This document shows positions 42,360 through 48,371 of a DNA stretch of 48,371 bases, piece by piece. Within the stretch, counting starts at the first letter, position 1. Each line of letters opens with the position of its first letter. The stretch comes from Chthoniobacterales bacterium (GTDB lineage Bacteria > Verrucomicrobiota > Verrucomicrobiia > Chthoniobacterales > UBA10450): the NCBI GenBank assembly GCA_003244145.1, contig QHBM01000028.1, positions 1 to 48,371 on the forward strand, written 5' to 3'. A program made the position numbers and the translations under genes. The notes beneath the pieces are model-generated. The model made no database searches. It saw nothing but the letters and a program-made list of their open reading frames with translations, and was not told the origin of the DNA.

Positions 42360-44636
42360 TTACGGAGATGGTTTCGGTTTTGCGCTCGGCTTGATCGGCG
42401 CTTCTCCGCCCGGCGCGACGTCATACTCCGGCTTCGCCGCGCCCGTCAGCCATTTGTCGAACCAACCCAAGATGTGTTGCAGGCGCTCGATCCGATGCCA
42501 CGGCTGGCCCGAGCGCGAAAGCTCGTGCGTCTCGTTCGGGAATTTCACCATCACCGTCGGAATTTTCCGGAACTTCAACGCCCGAAACATTTGCTCGCCA
42601 CCCGCGCCCGGCGGCGTGCGCGAATCGGTTTCGCCGAGGATGAACATCATCGGCGTCTTCACATCCTTGATATACGTGATGGGCGAACGGGCCTTGAAAT
42701 CTTCCCCTTCTTGAAAGGGCGGCCCTTTGAACCATCGCGGTTGGAAGAGAGTGAAATCGGCCGTGTACCACCAATCAATCCAGCTTGCGATGTCGCGCTG
42801 CGAAACCGCGGCCGCGAACCGATCGGTATGCCCGGCCACCCAGTTGGTCAACAACCCGCCGCCGCTTCCGCCGGTGACGCCGAGTTTTTTCGCGTCGATA
42901 AAACCGCGTTTGGTCGTTTCATCCACGCCGAGCATCAGGTCCTTAAAATCGTCGCCCGGATAATGGTATTGAATCACGTTGCCGAATTCCTGGCCGTAGC
43001 TCGTGCTCCCGCGCGGGTTCGGATAAAGCACGACGTAGCCCTTCGCCGCCATCCATTGGAACTCGTGCGAGAAAACAAATCCGTAAGCGGTGTGCGGTCC
43101 GCCGTGGATGTTCAGGATGAGCGGATATTTTTTGGCCGGATCGAATCCCGGCGGTTTCTGGAGCCAGGCTTGGATGCTTTTTCCATCGAAGCTTTTGTAG
43201 CGGATTTCTTCCGGCTCCGTCAGGTTGAGCTGACCGAACAGCTCGTCGTTGCTGTGGGTCAATTGTCTCGCCTCGCCGCTGCCGCGATCCAGCCAGAAGA
43301 GGTCGCCGATGCGGGTCGGAGTCGAGAGCAGATAGACCAGCTTTGAGGCGTCCGGTGCGCCGCGAAAACGCGGGACCGCCTGATTTCCTTTCGTGATTTC
43401 ATTGGTGAGCTCGCCTGTGGCCACATCGAACACACCCAGGTTAGTTTGCCCTTCCTTCGCGAAATTTTCCACGATCCCTTTGCCGTCCGCGGTCCAGATC
43501 GGAAGGTTGCCGCCGCTTCCGCGCGGTGATGCGTTGTCGCCGAAGACGCTGCTGCCGATGTCCCAGTCGAACTTGGCGGTGAGATTGCGCGGCTTCGCGT
43601 CGGTCGCGAGATCGAGCACCCAAAGATCGGGCTGGGTGTAGGAATTGACCGGCTGCTCGACCGAAGCCGTGAACGCGATTTGTTTTCCATCGGGACTCAG
43701 CGCCATCGCGCCGAGGTCCATATCGATGGTCGTGATTCTGGTCGGCTCACCACCGGTTGCTGCGATGGAATAAAGTTCGGTCTTGCCCAAGTCGTAATAG
43801 GGCTCATCGCTGTGGAGCGTCGTGAAATAGATCAGCGCGCCGTCCTTCGACCAAATCGCGCTGTCTTCATCGAACCGGCCTTTGGTCAGTTGTTTCGGCT
43901 CCACTTTTTCGTCTGGGCTGTGCGGCGCCTGCACGAGCCATAAATGCTGGGGCCGTTTGAAATCGAGATAGCCTTCGTCATTCGAGCGGTAGACCGCGCG
44001 CGTGATCACATGGATGTCGCTCTCGCGTTCGGACTCCGGCTCGGCTGGCTTGGTTTTATCATCCGGGGCCTTCGGTTTTTCCTGCGTCGCCGCCGCTCGC
44101 TTTTGTTCTTCTTCTTTGCGCTTTTTCTTTTCCTGCTTTTCCAGGTCCTCCGGATTGCTCGAGCTCGTGAAGAGGATCAGCTTTCCGTCCGGCGACCATT
44201 TCGGATCGCCCGCCCCTTTCGGCAAACTGGTGAAGGGGAAAGCGTCGCCGCCCGCCATCGAGAGCATGAAAAGCTGAGACGGTTCCGGTTTTCCGTCCTT
44301 CTCGGTGTTACGGGTGAAGACGAGATATTTTCCATCGGGCGACCAGCGAGGCGACGAATCGCGGTCGCCGGTGGTGAGCCGATGCGGAGCTTCGTTGGCC
44401 GCGGTCGGAACGAGCCAGATCGAAGTGTTATAGCCCTCCTTTTTTTCATTCACCGTCACCCGGACGAACGCGACCCGCGCGCCATCCGGCGAGACCCGGA
44501 CGTCGCCAATCCAGACGAAATTGAAGAGGTCCTTCTCCGTGATGTTGCGTTTTTCGGCGGTGGCGCTGGAGGCGAAGGCCGGGGCGAGAATTAGAAAAGC
44601 GAAAAGTAAGAGATGCAGATGAGATCGAGATTTCAT
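42360..44636 (-). CDS. secreted S9-family prolyl-oligopeptidase-like serine peptidase
   Basis: A 758-residue exported peptidase: signal peptide MKSRSHLHLLLFAFLILAPA (cleavage near ATA-EK), a beta-propeller formed by TolB-like repeats (VRVSPDGARVAFVR, PRWSPDGKYLVFTR, PKWSPDGKLILFTS and others) with a Lys/Glu-rich insertion (about 165-210), and a C-terminal alpha/beta hydrolase domain with HGGPHTAYGF, the nucleophile GGSGGGLLT (Ser near residue 588), the Asp in GETDSRTPPG (about 670) and the His in NETHELSR (about 703). Acylaminoacyl-peptidase or dipeptidyl-peptidase activity is likely. Start ATG at 44636. Confidence 0.93.
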   Translation of the reverse strand: MKSRSHLHLLLFAFLILAPAFASSATAEKRNITEKDLFNFVWIGDVRVSPDGARVAFVRVTVNEKKEGYNTSIWLVPTAANEAPHRLTTGDRDSSPRWSPDGKYLVFTRNTEKDGKPEPSQLFMLSMAGGDAFPFTSLPKGAGDPKWSPDGKLILFTSSSNPEDLEKQEKKKRKEEEQKRAAATQEKPKAPDDKTKPAEPESERESDIHVITRAVYRSNDEGYLDFKRPQHLWLVQAPHSPDEKVEPKQLTKGRFDEDSAIWSKDGALIYFTTLHSDEPYYDLGKTELYSIAATGGEPTRITTIDMDLGAMALSPDGKQIAFTASVEQPVNSYTQPDLWVLDLATDAKPRNLTAKFDWDIGSSVFGDNASPRGSGGNLPIWTADGKGIVENFAKEGQTNLGVFDVATGELTNEITKGNQAVPRFRGAPDASKLVYLLSTPTRIGDLFWLDRGSGEARQLTHSNDELFGQLNLTEPEEIRYKSFDGKSIQAWLQKPPGFDPAKKYPLILNIHGGPHTAYGFVFSHEFQWMAAKGYVVLYPNPRGSTSYGQEFGNVIQYHYPGDDFKDLMLGVDETTKRGFIDAKKLGVTGGSGGGLLTNWVAGHTDRFAAAVSQRDIASWIDWWYTADFTLFQPRWFKGPPFQEGEDFKARSPITYIKDVKTPMMFILGETDSRTPPGAGGEQMFRALKFRKIPTVMVKFPNETHELSRSGQPWHRIERLQHILGWFDKWLTGAAKPEYDVAPGGEAPIKPSAKPKPSP

Positions 44637-44712
44637 GCGCTGTCCTTTTTAGCGGAAGCAGGAAGCGCCACAAGCTTTGGTTGGGTTCTGCGTGCGGGTC
44701 TCCCCCGATTTT

Positions 44713-44826
44713 GGGGAGCGCAGGCTGCCAGCTTGCCGGCTACACTGACGCTGGCCGCATGTGAAGCACAACAAAGGGCGTCTCGGCAGGCTGCCGAGAC
44801 GTGCAGGCTGGCAGCCTGCGTTCCCC
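44713..44826. repeat. intergenic inverted-repeat element with central hairpin (REP/MITE-like)
   Basis: Left arm 44713-44736 (GGGGAGCGCAGGCTGCCAGC then TTGC) and right arm 44803-44826 are reverse complements at 22 of 24 positions. Between them lies a perfect ten-pair hairpin at 44780-44800 (GTCTCGGCAG, one-base centre, CTGCCGAGAC). The arms themselves contain CAGGCTGCCAG-type internal symmetry. It fills most of the 212 bp between the barrel-protein stop and the S9 peptidase start. No transposase or target-site duplication is evident. Confidence 0.85.
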
Positions 44827-44848
44827 AGAACCAAATAGCGCGCCTGAC

Positions 44849-46432
44849 CTACTTCTCGTTAGGCGACATCTCGTTTTTCGCCATTTCGTGGCCGCCCATG
44901 AGCGATGGCCGAACGCGCAGGAAAACCTGGAACGAGTAGGGCACGCCGTCGCCGTAATATCGATCGAGCCGGTCCGGCACGTCGTTGATGGTGAACTGCG
45001 CTCCCAGCCCCACGTCGATTCCCTTTCCGTGCGAAAGATCGCGCACGTATCCGATCGTGTAAGCGTTGATCGGGAAGATGCGCGCGTGGTCGACCTCATC
45101 GAGGACCAATTCTTGGCCCGGTTTCTCCACATGCTCGAAGCGTCCATAAAACGTATCGCGTCCGCGCTGATAATTCGTTTCGACTAGAAACGATTGCGTC
45201 TTGCTGGACCCGCTGTCGCGGTTCTGCCCCCAGACAAACGAGTTCGACCAATTCGCGTCGTGGCCGAGCGGCATATTATATATGAGCGAGGCCGTGGTTC
45301 GGTGCCGGTTCGCTGCTGGCTCCAATTCTTCCGGGCTGTGCATGTAGCCATGCGAAATTTGCAACGCCAGATTTTCAGTCGGGTTCCAAGAGATGCGGCC
45401 GCTGAATGAATCCAGTTTCGGTTTATCGAAATCGTAACGGACCTCATCCGGCTCGCGACCCTTGAAAGTGGAGCCCTCGAATTTCAAGTCGCGCCAGACT
45501 GCGCCGAGCGTGACGACGCCGAAGGTCACATGGGTCGAATCCTGCCAATGATGGCTGAGCGGCGCGTCCGGATCATCCATCGCGGAAAGCCGATGCATGA
45601 AAGCCGGCGGGCCGAGCGCTGGTTCGCCGGGATAACCGACATATAAGTAAGCGGAAAAATCGGGACCGAATTTTTGCGAATAGCTGACCGATATTTCATC
45701 GACCAAATCGTGCGGATGTTGCCGGTCATGCAGCGCGACGCCGTTCCAGGTTTCGCCGGTTTGAAAGAGAAGCGGATAACCCCGCCCGCGTTCCGTGAGC
45801 AGATCCAGGCTCATCATTCCGCGAAATCCGAGCTGCGCGTTCTCGCCGATGGGATGCGAATACATCGCCATGAACCAGTTCGGCGCATCGATGCGATCGT
45901 CGCCGCGCCGGGTATTCGCGTTGACATAACGAGGGAAAATCGCGCCGTGCAACATCAGCATGTCGTCGCCGAACATGATCATCTTTCCGTACATCGGAGT
46001 CGAATCCGGCACCCAACTCGACCCCGAGCTCTCGCGGCTCATCGGCTCGGCCACATTCACCGACGAATGCATCGACATCTCGTGCGACCGCATGTCGTGC
46101 ATCTCGTCGCGCTTCTCCGACTTCAACTTCTGCGCTTCATGTTCGACGATATCGTGGTGATCGTGGCGCGAAGTTTTCTCCTGCTCGTTGGACATTGGAC
46201 GTTGGACGTTGGGCGTTGGACGTTTTTCTTCGCCTTTGACCGGCACGAGTGTCATCCCGCACTTCGAGCATTTGCCCGGCTGATCCATCACCACTTCGGG
46301 ATGCATCGGGCAGGTGTATTTTTGCGCGGCCCGCGCGACGGAAGAAGCCGTTCCCACGACCACTATTGTTGCCAGCGCAATAAAAAACAGGGACGTGGAG
46401 AAGCGATGCCGGATCCTGAATTGTGTTCGCAC
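44849..46432 (-). CDS. heavy-metal-binding domain fused to outer-membrane-barrel-like protein
   Basis: A 527-residue exported protein starting at GTG 46432 (signal peptide with FSTSLFFIALATIVVVG, cleavage near ARA-AQ). Residues about 38-64 form a heavy-metal-binding domain: YTCPMHPEVVMDQPGKCSKC with GM after it. A linker (70-85) encoded by heptad repeats follows, then a His/Met-rich stretch (about 89-125, with HDHHD and MHDMRSHEMSMH) that could bind Cu or Ag. The remaining 400 residues are rich in aromatic, alternating strands (LGFRGMMSL, SAYLYVGYPG, LALQISHGYM) and may be a beta-barrel. Role in metal tolerance is inferred. The stop of the upstream gene is 7 bp away. Confidence 0.8.
   Translation of the reverse strand: MRTQFRIRHRFSTSLFFIALATIVVVGTASSVARAAQKYTCPMHPEVVMDQPGKCSKCGMTLVPVKGEEKRPTPNVQRPMSNEQEKTSRHDHHDIVEHEAQKLKSEKRDEMHDMRSHEMSMHSSVNVAEPMSRESSGSSWVPDSTPMYGKMIMFGDDMLMLHGAIFPRYVNANTRRGDDRIDAPNWFMAMYSHPIGENAQLGFRGMMSLDLLTERGRGYPLLFQTGETWNGVALHDRQHPHDLVDEISVSYSQKFGPDFSAYLYVGYPGEPALGPPAFMHRLSAMDDPDAPLSHHWQDSTHVTFGVVTLGAVWRDLKFEGSTFKGREPDEVRYDFDKPKLDSFSGRISWNPTENLALQISHGYMHSPEELEPAANRHRTTASLIYNMPLGHDANWSNSFVWGQNRDSGSSKTQSFLVETNYQRGRDTFYGRFEHVEKPGQELVLDEVDHARIFPINAYTIGYVRDLSHGKGIDVGLGAQFTINDVPDRLDRYYGDGVPYSFQVFLRVRPSLMGGHEMAKNEMSPNEK
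46188..46222. repeat. five tandem heptads (TTGGACG type) inside a coding sequence
   Basis: Five heptads read TTGGACA, TTGGACG, TTGGACG, TTGGGCG, TTGGACG on the plus strand, without gaps. They code for the RPTPNVQRPMSNEQ linker of the metal-binding/barrel protein on the minus strand. Such heptads look like an inserted simple repeat that happened to stay in frame. Confidence 0.75.
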
Positions 46433-46439
46433 GACCGCG

Positions 46440-47273
46440 CTAATGGAAAACGTTGCGAAAAACTTTGTGCATGGTGCGTCCGACTGCTGCCGGAAAATTC
46501 GGCGGACGCCGCCGGTGACGCGAGGGACGCCGGACGCGCGCTTCCTTGATCGAGACGATTTCCAGGGAATTGCCGCGCTTGGCCAGAGCGAAAGTGTCAT
46601 CCGTTCTGCCCCAGGCTTTTCGGCCGTGCGCCGAATTCGCGACCTCGAACCCAACGCGAACTTTGACGAGAGTATTGTTGCCGACTTTCACCACGCGCAA
46701 CGAATCGCCCATCGAATATTTCCGGCTCGGCCAGCGTTGATCGTAAACCGCGAGCTCGTTTTGGATGTACGGCTTGTCGACCGCGCCGTGATCGAAGTAC
46801 TCGACGCGGTCCGCGTAAAAGGCGAGTTCGGCCTGAGAGCTTGCCGTTTGGCAGGCATCGAAATAGTGGCGGAGAAAAGCCCGGATCTCCGCTTTCGTCG
46901 CATCACGCGCATTGGTCTCTTTGGTCGGCACTGGAGCAGGCGCGGGCCGAAGTTCGCGCAAGGCGGCGTCGCTTTTTAGGACCGGCACATCGGGAAGATT
47001 CGGTGCGCCTTCTGCGGGCGGCGCGGGTTCGCCGATCCCGAGCGAATAGAGAGTAACTTCATCGGCCACGCCCGTAGCCGCGAAACCCTGGCGTTGCTGG
47101 TAACGTTTCAGGGCCACGGCGTATTCGGGACTCGGCCGGCCATCGATGTCGCGAAAAAAGAGATGACGTTTGCGCAGCTCTTCCTGCACCTGACGGGTCT
47201 CCTCATCCGCGCGCGCGGGAATTCTTCCGCTCAGACCGATCAGCAGAATAAGGAGAACGGCTTTTTTTACCAC
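46440..47273 (-). CDS. exported peptidoglycan-binding-domain protein with NTF2-like C-terminus
   Basis: A 277-residue protein: signal peptide MVKKAVLLILLIGLSGRIPA (GTG start at 47273; cleavage near ARA-DE), then a peptidoglycan-binding-type helical domain (about 25-80, QEELRKRHLFFRDIDGRPSP and LKRYQQRQGFAATGVADEVT, including the usual D-G-P and Q-G-G pattern). After a Pro-rich linker, residues about 125-245 look like an NTF2-like domain (FLRHYFDACQTASSQAELAF, DRVEYFDHGAVDK). The C-terminal 30 residues are basic. It lies 7 bp upstream of the metal-binding/barrel gene, so they are probably cotranscribed. Confidence 0.8.
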   Translation of the reverse strand: MVKKAVLLILLIGLSGRIPARADEETRQVQEELRKRHLFFRDIDGRPSPEYAVALKRYQQRQGFAATGVADEVTLYSLGIGEPAPPAEGAPNLPDVPVLKSDAALRELRPAPAPVPTKETNARDATKAEIRAFLRHYFDACQTASSQAELAFYADRVEYFDHGAVDKPYIQNELAVYDQRWPSRKYSMGDSLRVVKVGNNTLVKVRVGFEVANSAHGRKAWGRTDDTFALAKRGNSLEIVSIKEARVRRPSRHRRRPPNFPAAVGRTMHKVFRNVFH

Positions 47274-47378
47274 GTTAAGAATTTGTTAGTTACCCAAAGG
47301 CGGATCGGATTCAAGCGTCCGTTCTGGAGCAACTCTCCTGCCGCAACGCCAAAGCGGTGAACGTTACCGTTCGCGCGG

Positions 47379-48371
47379 CTACAAAGATGATCTGGCGTCG
47401 CGTTCCAGGGACTCGACCACCGCCGGAGACTCGACCGTGTTGGCATGCGGCGGCAGGCGCGGGATTCGGGTGGCGAGAGCCATCGCCCCAAAAAGCAAGA
47501 ACGCGCCGAGATACCACGGCGCGCCGGGAAAATTCCAGCTGTGTCTCTGGTCGATGAAATACGCGAACGTGAACGTGAATAATCCCGGGCCGATGATCCA
47601 GGCCAGGCTGCACAAGCTGCTGATCGCGCCCTGCAATTCGCCTTGCTCCGATTCGCTGACCCGGCGCGTCATCATTCCCTGCGCCGCCGGGGTGGAGATC
47701 GTCCACAACATCATCACCGGGATCGACCAGAAAAAGAACGCTCCCGTTTGCGCGAGGCCCGCCATCGTCATCCCGACCGCGGCGAAGAATTGCCCGATGT
47801 ACAGCGTCCGCCGTTCGCCGAAGCGCGAGACCATCGGTTGGACCAGTCCGGTGGAAATGATGATGGAACAAATGCCCACGAGCGCGAGCGAAAGCCCGAT
47901 CGTTCCTTCCTTCCAACCGTAGCGAAAAATGGTGTAGAGCGCCCAGACGTTGAAAACTTCGTGCGCGATGTAGCCGATGAATTGGATCGTCGCGAGCCGG
48001 AACAATTCCGGATGCGAACGCAAGAGCGCGAGCGAACCGATCGGGTTCGCGCGTCGCATGGTGAACGGCCTGCGTTTCGCCGGCGGCAAAGATTCCGGCA
48101 AAACAAAATATCCGTAGAGCGCATTGGCGAGGCTCAAGCCGCCTGCGACCCAAAAAGGCAAACGCGGATCGGAGTTCCCGAGCAAACCGCCGAGCGCCGG
48201 CCCCAGAACAAAGCCGACGCCGAAAGCCGCGCCGATCATGCCGAACGCTTGCGCGCGTTTTTCGGGCGCCACGACGTCGGAGACATAAGCGGTGCCGGTG
48301 GTGATGCTGGCGGCGGTGATCCCGGAAATGACGCGGCCGAGAAAAAGCCAGCCGAGGGTCGGCGCCAGCGC
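47379..48371 (-). CDS. TetA-like MFS drug efflux transporter (5'-truncated by window)
   Basis: An MFS transporter of the DHA1/TetA type; the frame is open to the window end, so the N-terminal part (about 90 residues) is missing. Visible are the conserved GRVISGITAASITTGTAYVS of TetA proteins, the motif VVAPEKRAQAFGMIGAAFG, GFVLGPALGGLLG (antiporter motif C), and the second half with AAQGMMTRRVSESEQGELQG, which is a TetA signature. About nine to ten membrane segments remain. Drug specificity cannot be told from sequence alone. The stop lies 105 bp downstream-adjacent to the peptidoglycan-binding gene's start region. Confidence 0.92.
   Translation of the reverse strand, partial: ALAPTLGWLFLGRVISGITAASITTGTAYVSDVVAPEKRAQAFGMIGAAFGVGFVLGPALGGLLGNSDPRLPFWVAGGLSLANALYGYFVLPESLPPAKRRPFTMRRANPIGSLALLRSHPELFRLATIQFIGYIAHEVFNVWALYTIFRYGWKEGTIGLSLALVGICSIIISTGLVQPMVSRFGERRTLYIGQFFAAVGMTMAGLAQTGAFFFWSIPVMMLWTISTPAAQGMMTRRVSESEQGELQGAISSLCSLAWIIGPGLFTFTFAYFIDQRHSWNFPGAPWYLGAFLLFGAMALATRIPRLPPHANTVESPAVVESLERDARSSL

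Noticed and set aside
47341-47378. Possible terminator hairpin around CGGTGAACGTTACCG between the MFS and peptidoglycan-binding genes
   Set aside because: Short, imperfect palindrome without a U-run in either direction; cannot be separated from chance.

Overview
This 48.4 kb window is a high-GC (roughly 60% by eye), densely coded bacterial chromosome segment. It holds 40 genes I judge intact (two of them cut by the window ends) and two decayed ones. Gene content points to a Gram-negative bacterium with two Ton/Tol-type energy-transduction operons, GT9 heptosyltransferase-like and 3D-domain lipoproteins, and many secreted proteins of unknown function. The style of several proteins (TolB-domain/TPR membrane protein, Thr-rich secreted protein, metal-binding-domain/barrel fusion) and of the intergenic palindromes suggests Verrucomicrobiota, perhaps the Chthoniobacterales/Spartobacteria side. 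That placement is inference from resemblance, not a phylogenetic result. I saw no rRNA, tRNA, CRISPR array, phage or transposase.

Layout. 1-2548 (+): end of miaB, a small membrane protein and a GT9 glycosyltransferase, overlapping by a few bases each. 2538-5092 (-): dnaN and dnaA in canonical order, followed by a 524 bp gene-free stretch that is the best candidate for the replication origin. 5617-6177 (+): a secreted protein. 6174-9846 (-): an OGG1-type glycosylase, then an operon tonB/tolA-like, exbB, exbD, def. 9955-14705 (+): a sodium:solute symporter and a stand-alone type IIG restriction-modification enzyme. 14702-18766 (-): hisS, a 69-residue conserved protein, aspS, a 67-residue protein and a nucleotidyltransferase-fold protein. 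18891-19331 (+): a Thr-rich exported protein with a strong terminator. 19469-23887: galE, a 3D-domain lipoprotein, a truncated metallophosphoesterase (+) and leuS. 23969-24565 (+): rdgB. 24587-27198 (-): a second Ton operon with order exbB, exbD, tonB, exbD. 27395-31008 (-): a FAH-family hydrolase, a phosphodiester glycosidase and a TolB/TPR membrane protein. 31098-34791: an ArsR-methyltransferase fusion divergent from metK-ahcY. 34842-38852 (-): a frameshifted GNAT gene, PAP2 phosphatase, PaiB-like FMN-binding protein, a secreted protein and a TIR membrane protein, all closely packed. 38938-48371: a D-amino-acid-oxidase-like enzyme (+), then on the minus strand an alpha/beta hydrolase, a beta/gamma-crystallin protein, class II FBPase, an S9 peptidase, a heavy-metal-binding-domain/barrel fusion, a peptidoglycan-binding protein and a TetA-like MFS transporter.

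How the genes work together. The clearest functional unit is the activated-methyl cycle: MetK makes S-adenosylmethionine, AhcY removes S-adenosylhomocysteine, and the divergent ArsR-methyltransferase protein is placed to sense one of these and bind a 16-bp palindrome that lies between the genes (a SahR-like arrangement). The two Ton operons would power outer-membrane transport or envelope maintenance; one is duplicated for ExbD. The TIR protein is the most unusual coding sequence: cytoplasmic TIR domain, one membrane span and a duplicated 95-residue C-terminal domain with no function I recognise. Several intergenic spaces carry elaborate palindromes, three of which share an architecture of outer arms enclosing one or two further hairpins. 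They look like short interspersed repeats of the genome.
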